A stretch of 64,000 bases of DNA from contig NZ_AUAX01000016.1 of the NCBI RefSeq assembly GCF_000428945.1, positions 186,001-250,000 of the forward strand, written 5' to 3'. Under the pieces are notes generated by a model, which was given only the letters and a program-made list of their open reading frames with translations, had not been told where the DNA came from and made no database searches. The position numbers and the translations under genes are program-made. This document shows positions 16,273 to 24,664 of the stretch, one piece after another (position 1 is the stretch's first letter; each line of letters opens with the position of its first letter). Source of the stretch: Hamadaea tsunoensis DSM 44101. Lineage in GTDB: Bacteria > Actinomycetota > Actinomycetes > Mycobacteriales > Micromonosporaceae.

Positions 16273-17330
16273 GCCGTCTCGGGGTCGGCGTACCGGAGCA
16301 GGGCTCCGATCCCGTCGCGGAGGTCTTCCGGACGGTCGTCTTCGAGGAACAGCACGTCGGCCTGGGTGAGGGCGGCCGCACGTACGAGGTCGTTGCGGAC
16401 CGGGTCGTTCGCCTGATCGTCGGGCGCGTGCGCGGCCAGCAGGAGCGTGTCGACCTGCGCCCGGTGCAGGGCCAGTTCGGTGGCCTCCCGGCCGCGTACC
16501 GCCCAGACGGTCCCGGTCTCGTGAAATCGGTCGAGAACCCGGTTGTCCCGCGCGTCGGCGATCTCCCCGACGATCCGCGCGGTCGCCCCGTCGAGGGCCG
16601 GGCCGGCCGCGGAACCGGTGTCGGCTAGACCGGTGTCGGCGGGACTGGTGTCGGCGGGATCTGGGTCGGCGAGCACGGATTCGAGCTGCCAGCGTACGGG
16701 CAGCCGGTTCTGCAGGAGCCGCCGTGCGGTCACGTCACCGGCGATGACCACCACGTCGGCGCCGATCGCCTCGGCGTACCGGGCCACCGCCTCGGCGGCG
16801 TCACCCTGCCATGCCGGTTCCGTCTCGTCGGGGACGCGGGCCTGCGGCCAGTCCGCCGGGTCCACCTCGCGGACCGGGTACTGCCCGGCGCCCTGGACGT
16901 CGTCACGACGCGGCATCGCGCCGGCGGACGCGTACTCGATGGTGGTGCCTGTCCTGTCGACGACGACACGGAGCCAGGAGACCTGCTTGCGGCGCCCGCG
17001 GAGCAGCGGGAGGACGAACGGCGACGGACCGTACCGGGCGAGGGTGACCGGGGACGGTTCGGGCATCCAGTACGTGGCGGTGGCGCCGCGCTCGGCCGCG
17101 AACGCCGCCAGACCGTGCGCCCCGGGCTGGTCGGCGGACGCGTCGAGCAGGGTCGCCGCGGCGTCGATCGTCCCGGCCGGGGCGCCCGCCGCCGCGAGCT
17201 GCCGCCGCGCCTCCTGCCAGCGCGGCCCGACCTCGTGCCGGGCGTTCGCCGCGTCTCGGGCATCGTCCGGATAGACCGACGCCCACGCGCCCGTACGCTC
17301 GAACAGCGGACGAAGGAATGCGATGTTCAT
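16266..17330 (-). CDS. Bacterial eRF1-like (baeRF family, Rv2629-type) protein
   Basis: 354 residues. The pattern matches the actinobacterial Rv2629-like proteins: start MNIAFLRPLFERTGAWASVY, central RYGPSPFVLPLLRGRRKQVSWL and DRTGTTIEYASAG, and a C-terminal domain with DNRVLDRF, GREATELALHRAQVDTLLLA. These are related to archaeal eRF1/Pelota/Vms1 and may act on stalled or hibernating ribosomes. A 15-nt repeat array (16618-16670) inserts PADT-type residues before DNRVLDRF, in the linker between the second and third domains. Confidence 0.78.
   Translation of the reverse strand: MNIAFLRPLFERTGAWASVYPDDARDAANARHEVGPRWQEARRQLAAAGAPAGTIDAAATLLDASADQPGAHGLAAFAAERGATATYWMPEPSPVTLARYGPSPFVLPLLRGRRKQVSWLRVVVDRTGTTIEYASAGAMPRRDDVQGAGQYPVREVDPADWPQARVPDETEPAWQGDAAEAVARYAEAIGADVVVIAGDVTARRLLQNRLPVRWQLESVLADPDPADTSPADTGLADTGSAAGPALDGATARIVGEIADARDNRVLDRFHETGTVWAVRGREATELALHRAQVDTLLLAAHAPDDQANDPVRNDLVRAAALTQADVLFLEDDRPEDLRDGIGALLRYADPETAH
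16618..16670 (-). repeat. 15-nt tandem repeats inside the baeRF gene
   Basis: GTGTCGGCTAGACCG, GTGTCGGCGGGACTG and GTGTCGGCGGGATCT are followed by a partial copy. They keep the frame and encode repeated PADT/LADT residues in a linker. Confidence 0.88.
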
Positions 17331-17389
17331 TCTGCTCAGGTACCCCTGGGCGGCAGGCCTATGCGTCGGTATCCGGCCTGGTCACGGGG

Positions 17390-17737
17390 TCAGAAACCTT
17401 CGGCGAGGCCGAGGATCGGCGGCGTCGACGACGGCAGCGGGGACGGCACCGAGCGCTCCTGCGCCACCGGCTGCTGCTCCTCCGGCTGCTGTCCCGCCGG
17501 ATACTGTCCCGCCGGATGCTGTGCCGCCGGATGGTGCCCTACCTGCTCGCATACCTCCAGCGCGTGCCGTGCGGGCGGGCAGGGAACCGCCAGCCCGCAC
17601 TCGCCGCACAGCCCGCCGACGCTCACGCTGTGCCGGTGCAGCAGCTCGCGCGCGAGCACGACGACCGCGCTCTCCGGGGGCAACAGGGGATACAGCGGCC
17701 GCGGCGCCGCGTGGCGCGACGTGGTAGTCGAGGACAT
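17390..17737 (-). CDS. Small Cys-containing actinobacterial protein with repeat tail
   Basis: 115 residues. The core ARELLHRHSVSVGGLCGECG, followed by CPPARHALEVCE, holds a CxxC pair and two further Cys, suggesting a zinc or redox site. Short actinobacterial proteins with this core are common and uncharacterised. The second half is a Gln/Pro/His-rich tract from a 15-nt tandem array (17471-17535) that reads HPAAQHPAGQYPAGQQP. The array may have lengthened an originally shorter protein. No signal peptide. Confidence 0.65.
   Translation of the reverse strand: MSSTTTSRHAAPRPLYPLLPPESAVVVLARELLHRHSVSVGGLCGECGLAVPCPPARHALEVCEQVGHHPAAQHPAGQYPAGQQPEEQQPVAQERSVPSPLPSSTPPILGLAEGF
17471..17535 (-). repeat. 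Four 15-nt tandem repeats, in frame
   Basis: Units CTGCTGCTCCTCCGG, CTGCTGTCCCGCCGG, ATACTGTCCCGCCGG, ATGCTGTGCCGCCGG and a partial copy. They encode PAGQx repeats in the gene at 17390-17737. Confidence 0.9.
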
Positions 17738-17862
17738 ATCCGTCTAACGCGCCGACGCCCCGGCCGCAACGCGCCTCGATCGACGGATCCACCGGCCGGT
17801 CCGAAGCTTGTCACCCCCGCCGGCTCGGCCGATCGGCGCCATGGACCCGGCTGTGGACCCCG

Positions 17863-18651
17863 TCACCGGCCGGGTTCGCGCCAGAACCCGTCGGGCAGCG
17901 CGGCCACCTCGCGCCCGGACTGTTCCAGGTCCGCCGCCCAGGGCAGCATGAGCTGGAAGACCGGCTCCCCGCCCGCCGCGAGCTGCCGGATCACCTCGAC
18001 GTTGCGCTCGACGCGTCCCATGATCGCGTCACGGATCGCGATCCGGTCGCCGGTGTAGCCGTACGCGTCGAGCAGCAGGTGCAGCCGCCGGTGCCGATCG
18101 GCGGGGTCGGGAAAGCCGACCGACTCGGCGAGCGGCTCGGTCAGCAGCGGCACCCAGGTCAACGCCGAGAACGCGAGGTCGTCCTCGCGCCGGGCCGGGC
18201 TGGCGGTGTCCCAGTCGACGAAGCCGACCAGGGTGCCGTCGTCGGCCCACACGGCGTTCCACGGTGAGGCGTCCAGATGCCCGATGAGCAGCCCCGGCTG
18301 CCACGCGCGGCCGGTGAACCAGACGGCATCGGCGTCCGGCCGGTAGCTCGCGGTCGCGTCGTGCAGCGTCCGCAGCCAGCCGCCGACCTGCCGCAGCGCG
18401 TCGTCGGAACGCAGCCAGCCGGGCCACGGCGGCGGGGTGTCACCCAGTGTCTGGCCGGGCAGGAACGTCAGCCGTTCGCGTCCCTGCTCGTCGCGCCCCC
18501 GGCCACGCGGGGCGCCGTCGAACCCGGCGTCCTCCAGGTGGCGCAGCACCGTGTGCACGGTCGAGGTCCACGGCTGCGCGGGCCGGCGGACCTCGCCGCC
18601 GACGCGTACCGCTCCGAAACCGCGCCCGCCGGGTAACCGTTGTTCCGTCAT
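17863..18651 (-). CDS. Aminoglycoside phosphotransferase-family kinase
   Basis: 262 residues. The catalytic loop HLDASPWNAVW is a variant of the HGDxxxxN motif and is followed by the metal-binding FVDWDTASP (DxD-like) and a helical tail. The family phosphorylates antibiotics, choline or other small alcohols. The first catalytic block is conserved enough to be active; the substrate is not predictable. A TAGAAC box lies 6 nt before the ATG, so the transcript may be leaderless. It sits near beta-lactamase-like genes but in a separate unit. Confidence 0.8.
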   Translation of the reverse strand: MTEQRLPGGRGFGAVRVGGEVRRPAQPWTSTVHTVLRHLEDAGFDGAPRGRGRDEQGRERLTFLPGQTLGDTPPPWPGWLRSDDALRQVGGWLRTLHDATASYRPDADAVWFTGRAWQPGLLIGHLDASPWNAVWADDGTLVGFVDWDTASPARREDDLAFSALTWVPLLTEPLAESVGFPDPADRHRRLHLLLDAYGYTGDRIAIRDAIMGRVERNVEVIRQLAAGGEPVFQLMLPWAADLEQSGREVAALPDGFWREPGR

Positions 18652-18708
18652 CCCGCGGTTCTACCGCCACCGGACGACCGTTGCGACCGAATAACGCGAC
18701 CGAATGCA

Positions 18709-19590
18709 TCAGGCCCGGAGGTACTGGACCGCCGTACGCGCGGCGGTGCCGATCACGGCGTCGACGCGGGGCAGGGCCAGGGCGGTGGAGGCGCTGCGCG
18801 TGAACACCGCGACGGCGTACCGGCCGCCGTCGGGGTACTCGACGACCCCCACTTCGTTGCGGATGGTGGGCAACGTGCCGGTCTTGCCGTAGACGCGTAC
18901 ATCGTCGTAGGGGAAGCCCGCGGCCAGCCGGTGCGGCCACACCTGCAGCGACAGCAGCCGGCGTACGGCCGAGCAGGAGGACGGGGCGGCGGCGGTGTCG
19001 CGCCAGACGGCGGTGAGCAGCGTCGTGCAGTCGCGCGCGGTGGACCGGTTGGTACGCCCGGGGTCCAGCGTGGACAGCCGCGACAGGGCCGACGGGTCGG
19101 TGAGCGCGGCGGGATCGGTACCGAGATCGGCGAGGGTGCGCTCGGCGATGTCGCGGCACAGCTGGGTGACGGCGGTGCCGGCGAGACCGAGGCGGGCCAG
19201 CGTCTCGGCGACCGCGGGCAGGCCGATCCGGTCGGCGATCGCGTCGGCGGCGGCGTTGTCGGAGACGCTGACGGCCAGGTGGGCCAGGTCGCGCAGCGAC
19301 ATCGTGACCGGGTCGCGCATGGCTCCGATGCCGGTCGGCCCGCTGGTACGCCCGGTCGCCAGCGTCACGGCCTCGGTGAGGTCCAGGACGCCGGCGTCGG
19401 CGAGCCGGTGCAGGGCGACGACGAGCGGCAGCTTGAACACGCTGCCGATGGCGACCGGCTCGTCGGCGGCGACGGCGACCTGCCGGCCGGTGTCGATGTC
19501 GACCGCATGCAGCCGGCCGATCGCCCCGGCGTCGGCGAACAGCGCGGCGATGCGGTGCTCGATCAGGTGCTCGATCATCGGATCAGGCAT
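18709..19590 (-). CDS. Class A beta-lactamase-like serine hydrolase without signal peptide
   Basis: 293 residues. It has all three active-site landmarks: SVFK (SxxK), SDN in VSVSDNAAAD, and KTG in YGKTGTLP. There is no export signal: the protein starts MPDPMIEHLIEHRIAALF, so it should be cytoplasmic, unlike true secreted beta-lactamases. It may hydrolyse a beta-lactam or act as an esterase or peptidase. Its start overlaps the end of the LysR gene by 8 nt, so regulator and enzyme are one operon, a rearranged version of the divergent AmpR-AmpC plan. Confidence 0.85.
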   Translation of the reverse strand: MPDPMIEHLIEHRIAALFADAGAIGRLHAVDIDTGRQVAVAADEPVAIGSVFKLPLVVALHRLADAGVLDLTEAVTLATGRTSGPTGIGAMRDPVTMSLRDLAHLAVSVSDNAAADAIADRIGLPAVAETLARLGLAGTAVTQLCRDIAERTLADLGTDPAALTDPSALSRLSTLDPGRTNRSTARDCTTLLTAVWRDTAAAPSSCSAVRRLLSLQVWPHRLAAGFPYDDVRVYGKTGTLPTIRNEVGVVEYPDGGRYAVAVFTRSASTALALPRVDAVIGTAARTAVQYLRA

Positions 19591-20536
19591 GGCGGTCCTC
19601 CGGCATGGGCAGGATGTCCAGGACCGGCCGGGCGTGCGGCGCGGTCCGGGAGGGCGGCTGCGCCGCCGGCCGGAGCGCGCGGGCGGCCGCTTCGGCGAAC
19701 GCCTCGACGTCGGGGTGGTGCCCGGTACGCGGCCACGCCGGGGCGAGCCGTTCGGCGAGCGGCTGACCGGCCAGCGGGCGCCAGGTCAGCCCGGCCGGCT
19801 GGGGGCGGGCGACGTCGAAGGTGACCGCGGTTCCGGCCATCACCAGCCCCAGCCCGAACGCGCGGCTGCCGGCCTGGTGGACGGTGGGCGGGTGGTAGCC
19901 GTGCCGGGCGCAGGTGTCGAGGATCTCGTCGTAGCGGGCGGGTGCCGTGGCGCGCCGAAACAGCGCCAGGTCGTGGTCGTTCAGCTGGGACAGCAGGACT
20001 TCCGCCCCGGCCGGCAGCAGCGAGTCGGCGGCGACGACGCCCATCGGACGGTGGAGCACCGGTCCGAGGACCAGGGCGGCGGTGTCGCACGGCAGCTGCA
20101 GCACGGCGGCGTCGAGCCGGCCGTCGGCCAGGCCGCGCAGCTGGGCGGCGTTGCCGATCTCCTGCAGCCGCAGGCGCGTACGCGACCGGGACCGGGCGAA
20201 TCCGTCGAGGACCGCCGCCACCACCGCCGCGTCGACGCCGGGCGGTACCGCGCCCCGCAGCACGGCCGGCGGCGTTTCGCGGCGCTGGGCGAGCTCGGTC
20301 AGCCGGTCGGCGCGGCTGAGCAGTTCACGCGCCTCGGGCAGCAGCGTCCGCCCTGATTCGGTGAGGGCGACCCGGCGGGGTGTGCGGTCGAACAGGCGGG
20401 TCCCCAGTTCGCGTTCCAGCCGCTGGATGCGCTGCGACAGGGGTGGCTGAGCCATGTGCAGCCGGGCCGCGGCACGGCCGAAATGCAGTTCCTCAGCCAC
20501 CGTGACGAAATATCGCAGGTGTTGCAGGAGGTCCAC
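19583..20536 (-). CDS. LysR-family transcriptional regulator
   Basis: 317 residues from GTG 20536 (MDLLQHLRYFVTVAEELHFG); TTG 20545 is an alternative. The N-terminal helix-turn-helix is RAAARLHMAQPPLSQRIQRL. It ends in a periplasmic-binding-like effector domain. It is translated just ahead of the beta-lactamase-like gene (8-nt overlap) and is divergent from the exported metallo-hydrolase gene. The GATATC-N6-GATATC element at 20547-20564 is the probable binding site, so it may control both directions. Confidence 0.92.
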   Translation of the reverse strand: MDLLQHLRYFVTVAEELHFGRAAARLHMAQPPLSQRIQRLERELGTRLFDRTPRRVALTESGRTLLPEARELLSRADRLTELAQRRETPPAVLRGAVPPGVDAAVVAAVLDGFARSRSRTRLRLQEIGNAAQLRGLADGRLDAAVLQLPCDTAALVLGPVLHRPMGVVAADSLLPAGAEVLLSQLNDHDLALFRRATAPARYDEILDTCARHGYHPPTVHQAGSRAFGLGLVMAGTAVTFDVARPQPAGLTWRPLAGQPLAERLAPAWPRTGHHPDVEAFAEAAARALRPAAQPPSRTAPHARPVLDILPMPEDRHA

Positions 20537-20545
20537 GACCGGCAA

Positions 20546-20565
20546 CGATATCAGTTCCGATATCG
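20546..20565. promoter_or_regulatory. Candidate LysR operator
   Basis: Two GATATC copies 12 nt apart form the inverted repeat CGATAT...ATATCG and contain a T-N11-A LysR box. It lies between the divergent LysR and metallo-hydrolase starts. Confidence 0.65.
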
Positions 20566-20619
20566 AACGTGTCGGAAAGTGATGTTGGCAGCGTGATCAT
20601 GCGGGGCGATCGTCGGCCC

Positions 20620-21624
20620 ATGCAGAGCAACAGCACTCCCCCGAACCCCTTGCGCCGCCGGGAAGTCCTGCGCCGTACCGTCCTCGGTGGAACGGCCGCC
20701 GCCGTCGGCCTCGCCGCCGCGCCGGTCGTCTCCGGCGCTGCTCCAGCCGCGGCGGCCCGGCCGCGGGGAACCGCGGACGTCACGTTCCGATGGCTGGGCG
20801 TCGCCGGGTGGCAGGTGGTCCACGACGGCCACGTGCTGTATTTCGACCCCTACCTGAGCCGCTTCGACTACCAGTCGAACCCCGCGCTGGACATCGACCC
20901 GACGATAGTCGACCGGCTGCTGGCGGCCGGTACGCTCGCCGGTCCCCCCGAGCTGATCATGGTCAGTCACGGGCACTGGGACCACCTGGCCGACGTACCG
21001 CAGCTGCTCGCCCGGCCGGACTGGGCCGGTGCCACGATCCGCACCATCGGCACCGACACGGTACGCAACCTGCTGGCCGGCATGGGGGTGTCCGACGCCC
21101 GGCGCAAGAACTTCATCGTCGCCACCGGCGGTGAGGAACTCGACTTCGGGGCGTACCAGGTGCGGGTCGTGCGCAGCCTGCACAGCCAGTCCAAGGGCTT
21201 CGGCTTCGCCATGCCGGGCGTACGCGTCGCGCCGCCGCCCACCCCGCAGACCATCAGCGACCTCGTGGAGGGCGGGACGCTGGCGTACCAGGTCACGTTC
21301 GGCGGCCGGCTGCGGGTGCTGTTCTCCGGCGGCACCAACTTCGTCGAACGGGAGCTGGAAGGGCTGCGCCCGGACGTCGTCATGGTGTCGATGACCGACT
21401 ACTCCTCGCTGCCCGACTACCTCGAACGGCTGCTGACCGTCCTCGGCGGTCCCCGCTACGTCGTACCGGTGCACCACGACGACATGGTGACCAAGTTCGA
21501 CAACCCCAACCTGCCGGGGACCGTCGACGCGACCGCGGCGACCCGGCTCCGCGACGCCATCCGGGCGCTGCGGATGCCGACGAAGGTCATCGAGGCGCGC
21601 CACCTGGAGGCGTTCACCCTGTAG
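20620..21624 (+). CDS. Tat-exported metallo-beta-lactamase-fold hydrolase
   Basis: 334 residues from ATG 20620; GTG 20569 in the same frame would add 17 residues and is less likely because it puts a long tail before the signal. The N-terminus has a twin-arginine signal (RRREVLRRTVLGG, then a hydrophobic Ala-rich helix ending GAAPAAAA). The zinc motif is MVSHGHWDHLADVP (HxHxDH) and later His residues occur in YVVPVHHDD. It should act outside the membrane. The substrate is unknown; relatives include lactonases and UlaG-type phosphodiesterases. It is divergent from the LysR/beta-lactamase operon. Confidence 0.85.
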   Translation: MQSNSTPPNPLRRREVLRRTVLGGTAAAVGLAAAPVVSGAAPAAAARPRGTADVTFRWLGVAGWQVVHDGHVLYFDPYLSRFDYQSNPALDIDPTIVDRLLAAGTLAGPPELIMVSHGHWDHLADVPQLLARPDWAGATIRTIGTDTVRNLLAGMGVSDARRKNFIVATGGEELDFGAYQVRVVRSLHSQSKGFGFAMPGVRVAPPPTPQTISDLVEGGTLAYQVTFGGRLRVLFSGGTNFVERELEGLRPDVVMVSMTDYSSLPDYLERLLTVLGGPRYVVPVHHDDMVTKFDNPNLPGTVDATAATRLRDAIRALRMPTKVIEARHLEAFTL

Positions 21625-21634
21625 GCAGGCCCTG

Positions 21635-21667
21635 GGCCCGGACATTGCGCGTACGGATGTCCGGGCC
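21635..21667. terminator. Bidirectional hairpin between convergent genes
   Basis: GGCCCGGACAT (21635-21645) pairs perfectly with 21657-21667 across an 11-nt loop, followed by TTCT. It lies between the stops of the metallo-hydrolase and the AI-2E transporter. Confidence 0.78.
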
Positions 21668-21684
21668 TTCTGCGCACCTCTGCG

Positions 21685-22848
21685 TCACGCGCGGTCCAGG
21701 CGCGGGAACACCGTCTCCCGCAGGATGATGTCGATGGCCGCCGCGACCGGGATCGCCACCAGCGCGCCGAGCAGGCCGCCGGCCGCCCCGCCGATCAGGA
21801 CGGCGAGGATCGTGGCCACGGCCGGCACCGACACCGCACGCCCGATGACGCGCGGCACGATCAGGTAGTCCTCCAGCAGCCGGTACGCGATGTAGAACAC
21901 CGCGGTGGCGATGGCCACCGGCAGCGACACGGTCAGGGCGATCAGGGAGACGATGATGCCCGCGATGGTGGATCCGATGATCGGGATCAGGTCGAACAGG
22001 GCCACCATGATGCCCAGCACGATCGGGTAGGGCACGTGGAAGATCAGCAGCCAGACGGTCGTCCCGACCCCGGCGATGAGACTGGTGACGAGGTTGCCGA
22101 GGACGTAGTGGCCGACCTTGCCGCTGATCTCGTCGCCGATGAGGATCACCCGGGCGCGCCGGGAGGCCGGGGTCAGCCGGTAGAGCAGCCGGCGGATACG
22201 CGGCAGGTCGAACATGAGGTACACGGTCAGGACCAGCACCGTGAAGATCGAGAACGTGGTGCTCAGGACGACCCGGCCGGCGCTGACGACCTCCCCGGCC
22301 ATCGCTGAACTGTCCACACCCGACAGTGCTTGGCGTACGCGTTCCTCGATGTGGTAGCGGGCGTCCAGGTGCCCCAGGGTGGTGCTGTGGTCGCGCATCT
22401 GGCTGATGTAGACCGGCAACTGGTCGACGAACTGGCCGACCTGCGCGATCAGCGGCGGCAGCGCCAGCGCGAGGAAGCCGCCGAGGACACCGATGATCAG
22501 CAATGCGACCAGCGGCACCGCCAGGGCGCGGGGCATCCGGGTCCGCCCGAGCCAGGCGACCGCGGGCTCCAGCCCGATCGCGAGGAACAAGGCGACCGCC
22601 ACCAGGACCAGCACCCCGCTGGCGGCCTGCAGCAGGCGGCCCAGCTCGTACGCCACCCCGACACCGAGCGCGCCCCAGAAGCCGATGACGAACGGTGATC
22701 GCCGGCCGATCGGCGGGCCGGGCTTGCCCAGCACCGGCGCGGCCGTGCTCAGCCGCTCCGCCTCTTCATGGGCGTCGGCGACAGCCTGCTCCTGAGCGCT
22801 GGCGCCCTCCCCGGCCTGGTTCTGAGCGCCGGCGTCTTCATCAGCCAC
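21685..22848 (-). CDS. AI-2E family (PerM-like) membrane transporter
   Basis: 387 residues from GTG 22848; a TTG at 22857 is also in frame. Eight hydrophobic segments show the family pattern, with a long amphipathic region after the third (QVGQFVDQLPVYISQMRDH), and the conserved LFDLIPIIGSTIAGI and AYRLLEDYLIVPRVIG near the C-terminus. The family includes AI-2 exporters and sodium/proton antiporters, so the cargo is open. The N-terminal 40 residues are acidic and partly duplicated at DNA level (CTGAGCGCTGGCG near 22793 and CTGAGCGCCGGCG near 22823). Confidence 0.88.
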   Translation of the reverse strand: MADEDAGAQNQAGEGASAQEQAVADAHEEAERLSTAAPVLGKPGPPIGRRSPFVIGFWGALGVGVAYELGRLLQAASGVLVLVAVALFLAIGLEPAVAWLGRTRMPRALAVPLVALLIIGVLGGFLALALPPLIAQVGQFVDQLPVYISQMRDHSTTLGHLDARYHIEERVRQALSGVDSSAMAGEVVSAGRVVLSTTFSIFTVLVLTVYLMFDLPRIRRLLYRLTPASRRARVILIGDEISGKVGHYVLGNLVTSLIAGVGTTVWLLIFHVPYPIVLGIMVALFDLIPIIGSTIAGIIVSLIALTVSLPVAIATAVFYIAYRLLEDYLIVPRVIGRAVSVPAVATILAVLIGGAAGGLLGALVAIPVAAAIDIILRETVFPRLDRA

Positions 22849-23021
22849 GGTATACAACTGCCCGCCCGATCACCTGGGCAAACGCGATACGCCCGGATCG
22901 GCGTCCCGCGTACGCCCAGGTCGCGGAACGGTTCGATCGATGTCGCCGGCGGAGGGTTGAGGGAGCGCGACGGTGGGCACAACCAGGTCGTCCGGACGAC
23001 GCCCAGTCAAAGGAGATCGGG

Positions 23022-23231
23022 ATGGGAACCGTGGACAAGACCAAGCACGAGGCGCAGGACCTGATCGGCAAGGCGAAGGAGAAGATCGGCGACGCGACCG
23101 ACAACCACCGCCTTCAGGCCGAGGGCGTGGTCGAGCAGGGCAAGGCGAAGCTGGGCAAGGCCGGCGACGAGGTACGCGACGCGCTGCGCGGCCGCGACGC
23201 CGAGAGCGACGCCGAGCGCACCGACAACTGA
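23022..23231 (+). CDS. CsbD-family stress protein
   Basis: 69 residues: MGTVDKTKHEAQDLIGKAKE, then KIGDATDNHRLQAEG. This is the full CsbD domain, a small, highly charged helical protein made under general stress and controlled by alternative sigma factors in other bacteria. The ATG at 23022 has a strong AAAGGAGAT site upstream, suggesting high expression. The region before it (22849-23021) should hold its promoter. A perfect 14-bp hairpin follows. Confidence 0.9.
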   Translation: MGTVDKTKHEAQDLIGKAKEKIGDATDNHRLQAEGVVEQGKAKLGKAGDEVRDALRGRDAESDAERTDN

Positions 23232-23279
23232 GCTCGACCGATGACAGAGCTCGACCGCTCAGCGAGATGAGCGGCGCAC

Positions 23280-23319
23280 GCGGCACCGGCCGGGAACCTG
23301 CGGGTCCGGCCGGTGCCGC
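23280..23319. terminator. Hairpin terminator after csbD-like gene
   Basis: GCGGCACCGGCCGG (23280-23293) pairs perfectly with 23306-23319 around a 12-nt loop. Confidence 0.75.
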
Positions 23320-23410
23320 TGCCCTGATCCGAACGCATCGGGCAAGGCAAGCTCGCGGAACAGCACCGCTGTCGGCCTCGCTGGGGACGCGTACGCCCGG
23401 GGGATGATCA

Positions 23411-23794
23411 CTATTCGACGGGCTTGTTCAGCGCGGTGGTCAACGCCCGCGCTATCTCCTCGTCGCCGGCCCCGAGCCGACGGGCGGCCGCGACGTATTC
23501 GACCGCCTTGGCGGCGAGGATGTCGCCCCGGCTGCCGGGCGGCAGCGCCGCCGCGATCCGGGTCCCGGCGGCGCGTCCGGTGGTGACCAAGCCGGCCGCT
23601 TCCAGCTCCTGGTACGCGCGGGCGACGGTGCCGTTGGCCAGGCCGAGGTCGGCGGCGAGCTGGCGGACAGGCGGCAGGCGCTGATCGGGCCGGAGGGTGC
23701 CGAGGGCGATCAGATCGGCGATCTGCTGGCGGACCTGTTCGAACGGGGGGACATGCGAGTGGGGGTTGATGCGGATCTCCGGGTCGATGCTCAC
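23411..23794 (-). CDS. GntR-family regulator, YtrA type
   Basis: 127 residues. The winged helix (LPPVRQLAADLGLANGTVAR) is followed by a short tail of about 50 residues instead of an effector domain, which is the YtrA subfamily. Its GTG overlaps the stop of the upstream membrane-protein gene by 4 nt. The perfect inverted repeat TTGATACAAG/CTTGTATCAA upstream of the operon is the likely autoregulatory operator. Confidence 0.9.
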   Translation of the reverse strand: MSIDPEIRINPHSHVPPFEQVRQQIADLIALGTLRPDQRLPPVRQLAADLGLANGTVARAYQELEAAGLVTTGRAAGTRIAAALPPGSRGDILAAKAVEYVAAARRLGAGDEEIARALTTALNKPVE

Positions 23795-24516
23795 CGGACT
23801 GTCGCGTCCACAGTGGTGAGACTCTCCGGCCGAGCCGGCGTGGCAGGTTCGGCCGCCACCGCGATCAGCGTGGCGGCGTAGTAGGCGAACAGCACCAGAC
23901 CGGCCGCGGACAGCAGCGACAGCGCAACCCCCATGGTCGGCGATCCACCGCCGCGCCAGTCCAACTCGCTGTCGGCGTACCAGAAACCGAGCGCGGTGAA
24001 GACGAGCGCGAACACGGCGGCGCAACAGTTCGCGATCCGGCGCACGGCCGCCTGGCGCCACGCCTCGTCCTCGGCGCGCTCGATCTCGGTGGCGCCCGTC
24101 TGCGCACTGCGGGCCACCAGCCACACCGTCAGCCCGGCAAGAAGCGCGACGACGCCGAGGGTGGCCTTCGTCGTCACGAGGCTCACCGGCGACGCCACCC
24201 CGAAGTAGTCGATCTCGTGGCCGGGATGATGCGGCAGGCGCAGGAGCCCGAGGCCGAGCACGCCGGCGCCCAGCAGGACGACCACCAGCACGGTCCGTCC
24301 GGAGAGGTAGTCGCCCAGCCGACGCGGACGCAGGCTCGCCACTCCCCGGGCGCGGGCTGGGCGCGGCGTGACGGCCTCGCCGGCCAGCAGGCCCGCCGCG
24401 ACGGCCGCGGCCAGCGCGACCGGGGCGAGGTCGAAGAGGTAGGTACGGGTCATCGCGAAAGCCAGCCCGGTCCCGACGACCAGGCCCGCCAAGCGGCAGT
24501 ATCCGCCGATGGTCAC
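23791..24516 (-). CDS. Membrane protein co-transcribed with the GntR regulator
   Basis: 241 residues from GTG 24516, fixed by AAGGAGG six bases upstream; the longer frame to 24549 would run into the operator. Six or seven hydrophobic segments, with LPHHPGHEIDYFGVASPVSL in one outer loop. It resembles the DUF1648/DUF5808-like permeases that travel with YtrA-type regulators, but I cannot place it firmly. It overlaps the regulator gene (GTGA), so both are co-expressed and probably repressed by GntR. Confidence 0.8.
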   Translation of the reverse strand: MTIGGYCRLAGLVVGTGLAFAMTRTYLFDLAPVALAAAVAAGLLAGEAVTPRPARARGVASLRPRRLGDYLSGRTVLVVVLLGAGVLGLGLLRLPHHPGHEIDYFGVASPVSLVTTKATLGVVALLAGLTVWLVARSAQTGATEIERAEDEAWRQAAVRRIANCCAAVFALVFTALGFWYADSELDWRGGGSPTMGVALSLLSAAGLVLFAYYAATLIAVAAEPATPARPESLTTVDATVR

Positions 24517-24540
24517 ACGAAGCCTCCTTGTAGCAACTGA

Positions 24541-24577
24541 TTGATACAAGGTAACCCTCCGGCGGAACTTGTATCAA
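24541..24577. promoter_or_regulatory. Operator of the GntR/membrane-protein operon
   Basis: A perfect inverted repeat, TTGATACAAG (24541-24550) and CTTGTATCAA (24568-24577), 17 bp apart and 25 bp upstream of the GTG. It stands in an AT-rich patch likely to include the promoter. Confidence 0.72.
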
Positions 24578-24637
24578 GTGGTTGTGACAAGCCGGCTCGG
24601 CCACGTGCTTTACCTCATCTTGGACTCGTTCTCGTCG

Positions 24638-24660
24638 AGTACTTGATGTGATACAGTACT
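24638..24660. promoter_or_regulatory. Promoter/operator of the PadR gene
   Basis: Two AGTACT palindromes (24638-24643, 24655-24660) flank TGATGTGATAC. TACAGT at 24653-24658 sits 6 nt before GTG 24665, so it can serve as the -10 box of a leaderless mRNA, with PadR binding over it. Confidence 0.55.
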
Positions 24661-24664
24661 TCAC

